From: Desulfobacterales bacterium
GTDB lineage: Bacteria; Desulfobacterota; Desulfobacteria; Desulfobacterales; SpSt-501
Assembly (NCBI GenBank): GCA_025454275.1
Contig: JALOOS010000045.1
Span: 1-14,220, forward strand
Direction: 5' to 3'
Length of the DNA stretch: 14,220 bases
Below the pieces are notes generated by a model. It was not told the DNA's origin. It ran no database searches and saw only the letters and a program-made list of their open reading frames with translations. This document shows positions 1 to 7,406 of the stretch, one piece after another. A program made the translations under genes and the position numbers. How positions within the stretch are numbered: the stretch's first letter is position 1; each line of letters begins with the position of its first letter.

Positions 1-1
1 G

Positions 2-2167
2 GCCGGCGGGCTCGACCTCACCCTCAAAATCGATTCGATGTGGTGCCCGGCCTGCGCCTGGCTGGTCGAGACCGTCGTGCGGCAGCAGCCGGGGGTGACT
101 GCAGCCGCCTGCAACTTCGCCACCGACCGCCTGAACCTCACCTACGACCCGGTGCGGACCTCTCCGCAGGCGATCGCAGCCCTCATCCAGCGCTTCGGGT
201 ACCGCGCACTCGACCCGGCCGACGCACGCCGGGGGGCCGAGTCCCGGAGGAGCTGGATCCGGTTCGGGATTTCGGCCTTTCTGACCATGAACGTCATGAT
301 GCTCTCAGCCGCCCTCTATTTCGGTTTTTTCACCGAACTTCCGGCCGAGTCGGTGGCGAGCATCTCCTGGCCGATGGCCGCGATGGCGGCCGCCGTGCTC
401 GCCTACGGCGGCGCCCCGCTCGCCGCCCGCGCCTGGCGGGGGCTCCCCCGCGCGGCCTTCAGCATGGAGACCCTCGTCCTGACGGGTGCGCTGAGCGCCT
501 TCGGCTACAGCCTGGCCGGGCTCTTCAGCGGCAGCATTCACCTCTACTTCGACACCGCGAGCATGCTGATCACCCTCGTCCTTCTCGGAAAAATGCTCGA
601 GCAGCGGGCCAAGCACCGGGTCCTGGAGGGGCTGGAGCGCTTTCTCTCCCTGATGCCTGCGAAGGTCAGAATCGTGAGCGCGGGGTTTCCCGACGGCCGC
701 TTCGCCGGCACCGGGCAGCTGGCGGCGGGGGATCTTTTCCGGGTGATGACCGGGGAGATCGTTGCCGCCGACGGGGTCGTCGTCGCCGGCGACGGCTCGA
801 TCGAGGAGTCCGCCCTCACCGGTGAGCCGCTGCCCATCGCCAAAAAGCCGGGGGATTCGATCCGCAGCGGCAGCCGCGTCCGCAGCGGCGCGCTCACCGT
901 CTGCGCCGGCCGGGTCGGGGCCGAATCCACCCTGGGGGAGATGCTCGCGGTCGTCGAGAAGACCCTGGCGGAAAAGACCCCCGGCGAGAACCGCTCGGAG
1001 AGATGGCTGCAGGGGTTTGTACCGGGAATTCTGGGGCTGGCCGCGGCCACGGGGGGGATCGTGGCGTGGCTCGGGGCAGGGGCGGCGGAGGCCGTTCTGC
1101 GAGCGGTCACCGTCACGGTGATCGCCTGCCCCTGCGCGTTGGGAATCGCCATTCCGCTGGCCCGCGCGAGCGGGGTGGCGATCGCCGCGCGCAAGGGAAT
1201 GCTGGTCCGGAACTTCGATGCTTTCGAGCGCGTGGAGCAACTGGACACGATCGTGCTCGACAAGACCGGCACCGTGACCCGTGGCGACTGGCGGCTGCTG
1301 CAGATCCTCACGTTGGGAGGCATCGGCGCAGAGCAGGCCCTGGCGCTCGCCTCCGGGCTGGAGCGCGACGCCGGCCACCCCGTCGCCCTCGAGATCGTGC
1401 GCGCCGCCCGGGACCGCCGGGTGCGGCCCGAGCGGGTCCGGGAGATCGCCCGCGCCGAGAACGGCGTCGCAGGGGTGTGGGGGGAGAGGGAGGTCCGAAT
1501 CGGTTCGGCCGAATTCCAGGCGGGGGAGTGGCCCGCGGATTATGAACCGGCCCTGCTGCACGCCGCCCGTGAGGGCAACTCCGGCGTCTACCTGACGCTC
1601 GGCGGCGCACCCGCGGCGGTGTTCATCTTCGGCGATCAGCTGCGCGAGGGGAGCGCGGCGGCCGTCGCGGAGCTTCAGCAGCGCGGGTACCGACTGGCCC
1701 TCGTATCCGGAGACGGGGTGGAGACCACCCGCGCCGTCGGGCGGCGGCTGGGCATAGCGGAGGCCTGGGGCGGACAGCTGCCGGCCGACAAGGCCGGCTT
1801 CATCGCCGACCTTCAGCGGCGGGGGCGGAAGGCGGCCATGGTCGGCGACGGAATCAACGACGCCCCCGCCCTGGCCCAGGCCGAGGTGTCGCTCGCCGTC
1901 TTCGCCGGCGGCAGCCTGGGAAAGGATGTGGCCGATGCGACCCTGATGCGGGCCGACCCGCGCCAGGTAGTGCAATTCCTTGACTTTGCGCGCGAGGTGA
2001 ACCGTAAAATCCGCCAGAACCTTCTGCTGACCTTCATCTACAACGGGGTGGGGATCCCCGTCGCCATGAGCGGCCTGCTCTCTCCGCTCGTCGCCGTCGG
2101 CGCCATGCTTCTGAGCAGCCTGAGCGTGATCGGCAACACCCTGCGGCTGGTCCGCCGCCATTCCTGA
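2..2167 (+). CDS. Cu(I)-type heavy-metal P1B ATPase, 5' end outside window
   Basis: Inner-membrane pump that uses ATP to move a soft metal, most likely Cu(I), out of the cytoplasm. The reading frame is open to the left edge, so the start lies upstream; the first ATG (position 38) sits inside an N-terminal HMA-type metal-binding fold carrying MWCPAC and is unlikely to be the real start. Counting from that ATG: TGEP phosphatase loop at 261-264, membrane CPC at 364-366, phosphorylated Asp in DKTGT at 408-412, HP at 447-448 and GDGIND at 603-608. YN (668-669) in the penultimate helix and M690..SS (693-694) in the last match the P1B-1 copper signature. The family includes CopA exporters and the CcoI/FixI pumps that supply cbb3 oxidase; the window cannot separate these. 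The next gene starts 11 bp downstream, so an operon is likely. Confidence 0.93.
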   Translation, partial: AGGLDLTLKIDSMWCPACAWLVETVVRQQPGVTAAACNFATDRLNLTYDPVRTSPQAIAALIQRFGYRALDPADARRGAESRRSWIRFGISAFLTMNVMMLSAALYFGFFTELPAESVASISWPMAAMAAAVLAYGGAPLAARAWRGLPRAAFSMETLVLTGALSAFGYSLAGLFSGSIHLYFDTASMLITLVLLGKMLEQRAKHRVLEGLERFLSLMPAKVRIVSAGFPDGRFAGTGQLAAGDLFRVMTGEIVAADGVVVAGDGSIEESALTGEPLPIAKKPGDSIRSGSRVRSGALTVCAGRVGAESTLGEMLAVVEKTLAEKTPGENRSERWLQGFVPGILGLAAATGGIVAWLGAGAAEAVLRAVTVTVIACPCALGIAIPLARASGVAIAARKGMLVRNFDAFERVEQLDTIVLDKTGTVTRGDWRLLQILTLGGIGAEQALALASGLERDAGHPVALEIVRAARDRRVRPERVREIARAENGVAGVWGEREVRIGSAEFQAGEWPADYEPALLHAAREGNSGVYLTLGGAPAAVFIFGDQLREGSAAAVAELQQRGYRLALVSGDGVETTRAVGRRLGIAEAWGGQLPADKAGFIADLQRRGRKAAMVGDGINDAPALAQAEVSLAVFAGGSLGKDVADATLMRADPRQVVQFLDFAREVNRKIRQNLLLTFIYNGVGIPVAMSGLLSPLVAVGAMLLSSLSVIGNTLRLVRRHS

Positions 2168-2178
2168 AAGGGGATCGA

Positions 2179-3297
2179 ATGATGAGCGCTCTCAACGGAT
2201 TTTCTCCCGTCGCACGCGGTGTGATCGTTACCGCGGCCCTGGCCGTGGCCGTGATCTTCCTGCAGTCCGCAGCTGCCATCATCGCACCGGTGCTTCTTTC
2301 CGCCTTCATCGTGGTCATCCTCACCCCACCCATCAGCTGGCTGCGGCGCAAACGGGTGCCGCAGTGGGTATCCCTGCCGTTGATCGTGTTTCTGCTCTTC
2401 GAGGCCGGCAGCCTTTTGGGGCTGGTCTTTACCGGCCAGCTGGAGGGTTTCCGGGACAGCCTGCCCGGCTACCGGGAGCGGCTGGTCATGCTGCGGGATC
2501 AGCTCGGCCTCTGGCTGGAGCAGGCCGGGGTGGAGATGGCCCGCGACGCCGTCAGGGACATCGTCGACCCGAACATCGCGGTGGACCTGGTGCGGTCGGC
2601 GATCGCCAACATGCGCAGCACCTTCGGCACCGGACTGCTGGTCCTGCTCTCCGTCGTCTTCATGCTGTTCGAAGCGCCCGGCCTGCAGGCCAAGCTGCGC
2701 AAAGCCTTCCACCTCACGGAGGCGGCCGAGAACCGGCTCCAGCGGGTGTTCAGCGCCATCAACCACTACATGGTGATCAAGAGCCTCGCGAGCCTCGCCA
2801 CCGCGCTCTGCATCGGGGTCTGGTTATGGATGCTCGCGATCGACTACGCCGTCCTCTGGTCCATCCTGGCCTTTCTACTGAACTTCATCCCCTTCATCGG
2901 CGCCATTCTGATGGCGGTCCCGGCCCTCCTGGTGGCGCTGGTGCAGGCCGATCTGAAAGTGGCGCTGCTGGTCGGCCTGGGCTACCTGGTGGTCAACACC
3001 GTGATCGGGAGTATCCTGGAGCCGCGCATCATGGGGCGCGGGCTCGGAATCTCCACGCTCGCGGTCTTCCTCTCCCTGCTCTTCTGGGGCTGGGTGCTGG
3101 GGACGGTGGGGGTGTTTCTGGCCGTGCCGCTCACCATGGCTCTCCTGATCGCCCTGGACTCGAGCCCCCACACCCGGCCGCTCGCCATCCTGCTCGGCCC
3201 GGAGGTGACGGAGCCGCCCGCGCCGAGGGCAGAAGAAAGCGCGCCCGGCGGAGCCGTCGCACCCGCCCCATCTCCTCCGGCGCCGGGCACTGAGTGA
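2179..3297 (+). CDS. AI-2E family (PerM/YdiK-like) membrane transporter
   Basis: A 372-residue polytopic inner-membrane protein of the AI-2E family. Members have been proposed to export autoinducer-2 or to act as ion antiporters, so the substrate is open. Hydrophobic segments lie at about 12-48, 62-86, 150-165, 200-222, 225-256, 260-281 and 292-327. A long hydrophilic stretch (about 88-148) falls between the second and third segments, as usual for the family. The C-terminal block EPRIMGRGLGIS (281-292), followed by a helix ending in AVPLTMALLIALD, is the most family-like part. The tail after about 341 is proline/alanine-rich and looks disordered. The start has AAGGGGA just upstream of tandem ATG codons (2179 and 2182); either could be used. 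It follows the P-type ATPase by 11 bp and is closed by the terminator at 3311-3360. A link to metal handling is only positional. Confidence 0.9.
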   Translation: MMSALNGFSPVARGVIVTAALAVAVIFLQSAAAIIAPVLLSAFIVVILTPPISWLRRKRVPQWVSLPLIVFLLFEAGSLLGLVFTGQLEGFRDSLPGYRERLVMLRDQLGLWLEQAGVEMARDAVRDIVDPNIAVDLVRSAIANMRSTFGTGLLVLLSVVFMLFEAPGLQAKLRKAFHLTEAAENRLQRVFSAINHYMVIKSLASLATALCIGVWLWMLAIDYAVLWSILAFLLNFIPFIGAILMAVPALLVALVQADLKVALLVGLGYLVVNTVIGSILEPRIMGRGLGISTLAVFLSLLFWGWVLGTVGVFLAVPLTMALLIALDSSPHTRPLAILLGPEVTEPPAPRAEESAPGGAVAPAPSPPAPGTE

Positions 3298-3310
3298 CAG
3301 GATCCTTGGA

Positions 3311-3360
3311 TTCGTAAAAAGCGGTTTATGGTGCGGGCGCCATAAACCGCTCTTTACGAA
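3311..3360. terminator. Bidirectional intrinsic terminator between convergent genes
   Basis: Two 21-nt arms (3311-3331 and 3340-3360) are reverse complements with one mismatch and enclose an 8-nt loop. The core AGCGGTTTATGG/CCATAAACCGCT is flanked by an A-rich side and a T-rich side: on the minus strand the hairpin is followed by TTTTT, on the plus strand by TCTTT. It lies 13 bp past the AI-2E gene stop and 4 bp past the deacylase stop, exactly where a shared terminator is expected. Confidence 0.9.
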
Positions 3361-3364
3361 GTCG

Positions 3365-3955
3365 TCAGAATTGAAAGCCGTACCTCAGCCCCAAGGTGTC
3401 CAACCCCTCGTTGGGCTCGGCCAGGTAGGCGTTCGAGACGTGGTCGAAGAGAATGGAGAGGCGGTGGCGTTCAAGGAAGGTGACGCCGACTTCGACCGGT
3501 ATGCGAAAGAGCAGGCGGGAGCCGAGCTGCTTGTTGTTGGAATCCTCGGATTCCAGATGCCCGTCGTGCAGGGCGAGCCCCAGGCCGGTGTTGAAAAACA
3601 GCCCGTTGCCGAAAAGGAATTCCCACACCGCCCCGCCATAGACCTTGCTGGTATCCCCCTGGCTGTTGATGCTCACCCCGACGTTGGGAAGTACGACCCC
3701 GCCCCAGAGAACCATGCTCGGTTGCCGCAGCACGATTTCGGCATTCGCGTCCACCCCGCCCTCGGCGCGGGTGTTGCTCCAAAGCCCGCCCACGTCATGC
3801 GCCAGGAGCCCGACCCGGACGCCGTACAAAATGGAGGTGGGGGCGGAGGGATCGGCCCGCGCCGACGGCACCGGGATGAGGTTGGCCGTCAGCAGCAGGG
3901 CGATGCCGAAGCGCAGCCATCGCGACATACGCCATCCGCATCCCACCGGTTTCAT
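3365..3955 (-). CDS. PagL-like lipid A 3-O-deacylase (acyloxyacyl hydrolase family)
   Basis: Outer-membrane beta-barrel predicted to remove an ester-linked acyl chain from lipid A. From the ATG at 3955 it has 196 residues. A signal peptide is clear (RWLRFGIALLLTANL core, cleavage probably after SARA, residue 34). The mature part alternates in the manner of a barrel and ends in Phe, the usual outer-membrane signature. The C-terminal motif DHVSNAYLAEPNEGLD aligns with the PagL active site: His172 and Ser174 with Asn175 following. The position of the catalytic Glu of Pseudomonas PagL (His+14) is Asp186 here. The ATG at 3955 overlaps the stop of the upstream gene as ATGA, arguing for translational coupling; ATG 3928 would still leave a complete signal peptide, and GTG 3961 is possible. 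The family call is firm; the activity is inferred. Confidence 0.85.
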   Translation of the reverse strand: MKPVGCGWRMSRWLRFGIALLLTANLIPVPSARADPSAPTSILYGVRVGLLAHDVGGLWSNTRAEGGVDANAEIVLRQPSMVLWGGVVLPNVGVSINSQGDTSKVYGGAVWEFLFGNGLFFNTGLGLALHDGHLESEDSNNKQLGSRLLFRIPVEVGVTFLERHRLSILFDHVSNAYLAEPNEGLDTLGLRYGFQF

Positions 3956-4839
3956 CCGCACGTGCCCAGATGGGCGTTGAACCAGGCCAGGCAGCGGGCC
4001 CAGGCGTCCTTGGCCACGTTTTCGCGGTAGCTGGGGCGGTAGTCCGCATGGAAGGCATGCGGGGCGTTTTCGTATATGACGATCTCGACGGTCCGGCCGG
4101 CGGCTTTCAACGCGGCCTCGAGCTCCTTCACATCGGCCACCGGGATCCCCTGGTCGGCCCCCCCGAACAGCCCCAGGAGCGGAGCCCTGATCCGCCCGGC
4201 CGCATCGAGCGGCCCCTCGGTGCGCACCCCCGGCGTCTTGGCGGGCTTGATCTGCCCGTACCAGACCACGGCCGCCTGGACGGCGGGGCTGTGGGCGGCA
4301 AAGAGCATCGTATAAAGCCCCCCGCGGCAGAACCCCGTCACACCGATCTTCCCCGCCCGGGCGGTCGGATGCCGCTTGGCATAGGCGACAAGGGCATCCA
4401 GGTCCCCCATCACCCGGGCATCGGGCACGGCGTTGACCACTTTGAGCAGGGCCTGGCGGTCCTCGATCTGGAGAACCCCGCCCTCGCGGGCGTAAGGTTC
4501 GAAGGTGAGGGCGAGGAACCCCCGCCGGGCGAAGCGCCGCACGACATCCTTGACGTAGGCGTGCATACCCCAGATTTCAGGGATCACGATCACTACCGGG
4601 CAGGCGCCGGACGCCGCCGGGCGGGCTTCGTAGATCGGCACCTGGAAACCGCCGGAGGCCACCTTGCCCTCGGCGACGCTCAACCCGTCGGCCGGGGTGG
4701 TGATGATTTCACCCCCCACGGCCTGGGATGCGAGCGCAAAGCCGGCTACCGCCGCCCCGGCGGCGGTCAATTTGGCCATGAACTGGCGCCGGGACATACC
4801 CTCGTATGCGTTCGCGATCCAGTCTTTCTCGAACTCCAT
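3952..4839 (-). CDS. Dienelactone hydrolase family protein with Tat signal
   Basis: A 295-residue alpha/beta hydrolase. SRRQFM at 16-21 followed by an alanine-rich hydrophobic stretch to about residue 40 is a twin-arginine signal, so the enzyme should fold in the cytoplasm and work in the periplasm. The dienelactone hydrolase triad is visible: Cys171 in GFCRGG, Asp229 in GGADQG and His261 in PHAFH; Glu88 in IPEIWG matches the conserved Glu near the active site. Length is close to exported members once the leader is removed. The start is secured by AAGGAGGT (4844-4851, minus strand) five bases before ATG. It is the first gene of a two-gene minus-strand unit and overlaps the deacylase start by 4 bp. 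The natural substrate is unknown; classical DLHs hydrolyse dienelactone from chloroaromatics, but most Tat-bearing homologues are uncharacterised. Confidence 0.9.
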   Translation of the reverse strand: MEFEKDWIANAYEGMSRRQFMAKLTAAGAAVAGFALASQAVGGEIITTPADGLSVAEGKVASGGFQVPIYEARPAASGACPVVIVIPEIWGMHAYVKDVVRRFARRGFLALTFEPYAREGGVLQIEDRQALLKVVNAVPDARVMGDLDALVAYAKRHPTARAGKIGVTGFCRGGLYTMLFAAHSPAVQAAVVWYGQIKPAKTPGVRTEGPLDAAGRIRAPLLGLFGGADQGIPVADVKELEAALKAAGRTVEIVIYENAPHAFHADYRPSYRENVAKDAWARCLAWFNAHLGTCG

Positions 4840-5020
4840 ACAGACCTCCTTGATTCTGCCCTCTTCGAATGCAAGTCAAGCTTACAAGCGGTGGGAGAGC
4901 GGGCGGTTTACAGGTTTATTGAATTAACTAACGCGTTTTTTGCTCGGAGGTCAATCGTCGATTCGGAAGCGGAGCCGTTCCCGTACACCCTAAGCGCCGG
5001 GCCCTTCGCGCATGCTGAAA

Positions 5021-5036
5021 TGGTACCGATTTTGCA
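5021..5036 (+). promoter_or_regulatory. Candidate sigma-54 (RpoN) -24/-12 promoter for the prkA cassette
   Basis: TGGTAC-N5-TTGCA matches the -24/-12 consensus TGGCAC-N5-TTGCA at 10 of 11 defined positions with exact spacing (GG and GC elements intact). It points toward prkA and would start transcription near 5047, giving a leader of about 360 nt. Enterobacterial yeaGH is known to be sigma-54/NtrC dependent, which fits. No enhancer-protein site was recognised. Confidence 0.6.
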
Positions 5037-5083
5037 GTGTTTGGGATCCATGAAGCAGCCGTCGAAAGGCCGAGTGAACAGAA

Positions 5084-5106
5084 GTGGTTCCAAATCACGA
5101 TTTTTT
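5084..5106 (+). terminator. Weak hairpin plus T-run, possible terminator in the leader
   Basis: The sequence 5084-5098 can fold into a 6-bp stem (one G-U pair) with a 3-nt loop and is followed by GA and six T residues (5101-5106). The stem is short, so termination would be partial at best. It lies about 40 nt after the predicted sigma-54 start, so it could shorten transcripts from that promoter. Confidence 0.3.
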
Positions 5107-5206
5107 ACGGTATGTTGAATACAGGACCACGGCGCAACCTGCTCCCCGCTCCCCGACCGCTCGAACTCGTGGCGTCAAATCGCCGTCTGCCCTCTGCCTG
5201 CCCGTG

Positions 5207-5235
5207 TTGTCTTAAACGCGCCGATGATTTAGATT
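5207..5235 (+). promoter_or_regulatory. Possible sigma-70 type promoter upstream of prkA
   Basis: TTGTCT (5207-5212), a 17-bp spacer and TAGATT (5230-5235) each match the -35 and -10 consensus at four of six positions, within an AT-rich patch. It would start transcription near 5242, upstream of the attenuator-like hairpin. Weak matches of this kind also arise by chance. Confidence 0.3.
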
Positions 5236-5284
5236 AGGATATAGATATGTAGAATTGTGGTGCCGCCGACGCCAACAACCGTCC

Positions 5285-5340
5285 GGGCCTGCGCCCCACC
5301 GTTTTAGCGATGGCGTTTCGTCGCGTAAGGCCCCTTTTTT
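5285..5340 (+). terminator. Attenuator-like structure in the prkA leader
   Basis: GGGCCT (5285-5290) pairs perfectly with AGGCCC (5328-5333), followed by C and six T residues (5335-5340). Inside the loop, 5307-5324 can form its own 7-bp hairpin (two G-U pairs). The layout, a GC stem directly before a T-run about 70 nt ahead of prkA and just before a strong SD and a leader ORF, resembles an intrinsic terminator or attenuator. The long loop weakens the case. Confidence 0.35.
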
Positions 5341-5363
5341 CCGCAGGCAAGTTCAAGTGTTGA

Positions 5364-5371
5364 GGGGAGGA
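5364..5371 (+). promoter_or_regulatory. Strong Shine-Dalgarno misaligned with the prkA start
   Basis: GGGGAGGA lies 8 nt before ATG 5380, ideal spacing, but that ATG is not in the prkA frame. The in-frame prkA ATG at 5409 is preceded by pyrimidine-rich sequence with no SD. Either a leader ORF is translated and coupled to prkA, or the window carries a small frameshift at the prkA 5' end. Confidence 0.7.
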
Positions 5372-5379
5372 ACCCACCG

Positions 5380-5412
5380 ATGACCACCAGGACCCATTCC
5401 CTTCCCGCATGA
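5380..5412 (+). CDS. Ten-codon leader ORF coupled to prkA, or frameshifted prkA start
   Basis: ATG 5380 with a strong SD encodes MTTRTHSLPA and stops at TGA 5410-5412, overlapping the prkA ATG (5409) as ATGA. Read literally it is a coupled leader peptide. If one base were missing near 5383-5385, the same ATG would run in frame into prkA as MTHQDPFPSRMILEGG, which looks like a natural N-terminus. The sequence alone cannot decide. Confidence 0.3.
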   Translation: MTTRTHSLPA

Positions 5413-7373
5413 TTCTCGAGGGGGGGATCGAGAAGACGACCGTGAACGGACGCACCACCTATGACTTCAAGGTGTTCCGCATCGGACCCAAGCATGTCAT
5501 CGGCATGTACGAGGAGATCAACAGCTTCGTCTCCTATGTCAAGGACGCAGCCGAGGGTGGCTCCTCGAAGGAGATGGCCTTCGTTCTGGTAGGGGAGCCG
5601 GGGAACGGAAAAACCTTCTTTGTGGAATTTCTCGCCGGCCGCTACCGCAGCTTTCTCGGCCGCGAGGAGAACCGCAAATACACCTTCAAGTTCCAGCACC
5701 TCGATCAGCTGGGAACCTACGGCCGGATCGCCACGATCGAATCGCAGACCTACGAAGACCCCATGATCCTGGCCACGAACCTCTTTGAGCTGCCCGACGA
5801 CAACCGCACCTTTCTCACGCGGGAAATGGGGCTGGCCGACCCGGAGGTGGAGACGCTCTTCGCCAACTACCGACCGCTGGGAGCCTGCAGCGGTTTCATC
5901 TGGAACGAGATCCGGGCGCACTGCAGCGGGGACCTCGAGCGGATGCTCGCCTTCGTGGAGGTGATACCGGTTCCCCTGACCGAAAGCCTGGGCACGGTCA
6001 CCGGCAAATACCCCGCCAAGGACAAGATCACCTCCTCGGCCGTCGACCTGCTGGGGGAGGAGTCGATCCAGCGCCTGCTCTACATCACCGACACGAACAA
6101 TCCCTATCGCTTCGACCTCAGGCGCGGGGCGCTGGCGCGGGTGGCCGGCGGGGGCATCCATTTCAGCGACGAGATTTTCAAAAACAAAAAGGATTTGGTG
6201 CAGGTCTACCTGGGCGTGATCCAGAATCGCAACATCGAAATCGACGGCTACAAGTGGCCGATCGACACCCTCATCATCGCCACCAGCAACAACTCCGAGT
6301 TCCACCGCTTCCTCTCGGAGAAGGAGGAGGCGCCCATCGTCGACCGCTGCCGCCTGTGCTACGTGGCCCACAACACCAACTACAAGCTGCAGCGGGACTT
6401 GACGGCCTACGCCTTGGGCAGTGAGACGCGCACGACCCTCACCAAGGAGAGCCTCCACCAGGACCCCAACCTCAACTACGCCGCCAGCGTGGGCGCCGTT
6501 TTGAGCCGGCTGCCGCGATCGGAGAAGCTGACCCCGGTCGAGACCATGAAGCTCGCCGCCGGGGAGGTGGCGGGGGAGAAGAGCATCAAGACCCTGGCGG
6601 AGGTGATCGACACCCTGAACCAGGACCCCGAAATCATCAACCGTTTCGGCCAGAAGGGGTTGGGGCAGCGCAATCTGGGGCGCGCCATTCAGCTGTTGAT
6701 CGAAAGCTCCGAGACGAACGAGGGCCAGTGCATGTTCGCCTGCGATGTCTTCAAGGCCCTGGAGCGCATCGTGCTCGACTATGTGGGCGAGGCCAAGGAC
6801 CGCGCCAAGTACCTCGAAGACATCAAGACGGCGAAGGGGCTCTACCGCGAGCGCATCATGACCGAGATGTTCAACGCTTATATGGACGAGCCCTTCGCCA
6901 TTCGCAAGGACGTGATGAACTATGTCAACATGATCATCGGCATCGACGCCGAAAACCTGGGGCCCGACAAGATGTGGAAATACAAGGACCCCCAGAGCGG
7001 GGACCTGAAGGCGCTCAAGATCGACGAGCGCTACGTGAACAGCGTCGAGGAGCGCCTGGGCCTGAAGACCGAGGAGCAGCGCGACTCCTTCCGCACCTCC
7101 ATCCGCAAGATCTACGGCCAGAAGATCTCGGTCGACCCCAACTATGATTTCATGGACAACCTGGAGCTGGTGAAGGCGGTGACCGATGTGCGCCTGAAAT
7201 CCGATATCGCCGGGGCCGGCAGCCTCATCGGCGCCCTGGCCAACCGGACCAACGAGGAAAACCAGAAGCTCTACGACCGCATGGTTACCACCATGCTCAA
7301 CAAGCTCGGCTACTGCCGGACCTGCGCCCAGAAGACGATCGAGTATTTCTGCACCCAGGAGGATGAAAACTGA
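5409..7373 (+). CDS. prkA: PrkA family AAA+ serine protein kinase (YeaG-like)
   Basis: A 654-residue cytoplasmic AAA+ protein of the PrkA/YeaG family. Members were described as serine/threonine kinases; the biochemical activity is debated, and an ATPase or protease role has also been reported for Bacillus PrkA. Visible features: GMYEEINSFVSYVKDAAEG (32-50), equivalent to the family GMEEAI block; Walker A GEPGNGKT (62-69); Walker B IHFSDE with Asp254-Glu255; sensor-1 ATSNNSE (291-297); and Asp312-Arg313 as a possible arginine-finger region. The second half is the PrkA C-terminal domain, ending with Cys636, Cys639 and Cys648. It lacks about 50 N-terminal residues of the E. coli protein, and its start has no SD (see the leader ORF), so the true N-terminus may be about ten residues longer. 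It heads the cassette with yeaH, spoVR and a second PrkA paralogue. Confidence 0.9.
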   Translation: MILEGGIEKTTVNGRTTYDFKVFRIGPKHVIGMYEEINSFVSYVKDAAEGGSSKEMAFVLVGEPGNGKTFFVEFLAGRYRSFLGREENRKYTFKFQHLDQLGTYGRIATIESQTYEDPMILATNLFELPDDNRTFLTREMGLADPEVETLFANYRPLGACSGFIWNEIRAHCSGDLERMLAFVEVIPVPLTESLGTVTGKYPAKDKITSSAVDLLGEESIQRLLYITDTNNPYRFDLRRGALARVAGGGIHFSDEIFKNKKDLVQVYLGVIQNRNIEIDGYKWPIDTLIIATSNNSEFHRFLSEKEEAPIVDRCRLCYVAHNTNYKLQRDLTAYALGSETRTTLTKESLHQDPNLNYAASVGAVLSRLPRSEKLTPVETMKLAAGEVAGEKSIKTLAEVIDTLNQDPEIINRFGQKGLGQRNLGRAIQLLIESSETNEGQCMFACDVFKALERIVLDYVGEAKDRAKYLEDIKTAKGLYRERIMTEMFNAYMDEPFAIRKDVMNYVNMIIGIDAENLGPDKMWKYKDPQSGDLKALKIDERYVNSVEERLGLKTEEQRDSFRTSIRKIYGQKISVDPNYDFMDNLELVKAVTDVRLKSDIAGAGSLIGALANRTNEENQKLYDRMVTTMLNKLGYCRTCAQKTIEYFCTQEDEN

Positions 7374-7378
7374 ATGAC

Positions 7379-7406
7379 GCATGGGGCAGAGGGCTAAGGG
7401 CATAGG
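7379..7406 (+). repeat. Degenerate heptanucleotide tandem repeat, four units
   Basis: Four consecutive 7-mers (GCATGGG, GCAGAGG, GCTAAGG, GCATAGG) follow consensus GCATAGG with one, one, two and zero mismatches. The array begins 5 bp after the prkA stop and lies in the only sizeable gap of the cassette (133 bp before yeaH). Its role is unknown. Confidence 0.55.

Larger units (their letters stand above)
4840..5408. other. Long intergenic control region between divergent units
   Basis: About 570 bp with no convincing protein gene, more AT-rich than its surroundings in patches (4905-4945 and 5225-5257). It separates the minus-strand hydrolase/deacylase unit from the plus-strand prkA cassette. 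It holds a sigma-54 candidate, a weak sigma-70 candidate, two hairpin/T-run structures, a strong SD and a 10-codon leader ORF, listed separately. I could not identify a credible promoter for the minus-strand unit. Confidence 0.7.

Noticed and set aside
4860..4960. A TTGACC -35-like box on the minus strand upstream of the hydrolase
   Set aside because: No acceptable -10 at 16-18 bp spacing; left out as a promoter.
4908..5093. A 61-codon minus-strand frame in the intergenic region
   Set aside because: It begins with TTG without an SD, crosses the sigma-54 candidate, and shows no recognisable features.
3970..5118. A 382-codon plus-strand open frame opposite the dienelactone hydrolase
   Set aside because: The opposite strand encodes a protein with a complete catalytic triad, Tat signal and SD; this frame is its shadow extended into non-coding DNA.
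5050..5118. A 22-codon plus-strand ORF just after the predicted sigma-54 start
   Set aside because: Only a weak GGGA upstream, and it spans the hairpin/T-run; too short to support from sequence alone.
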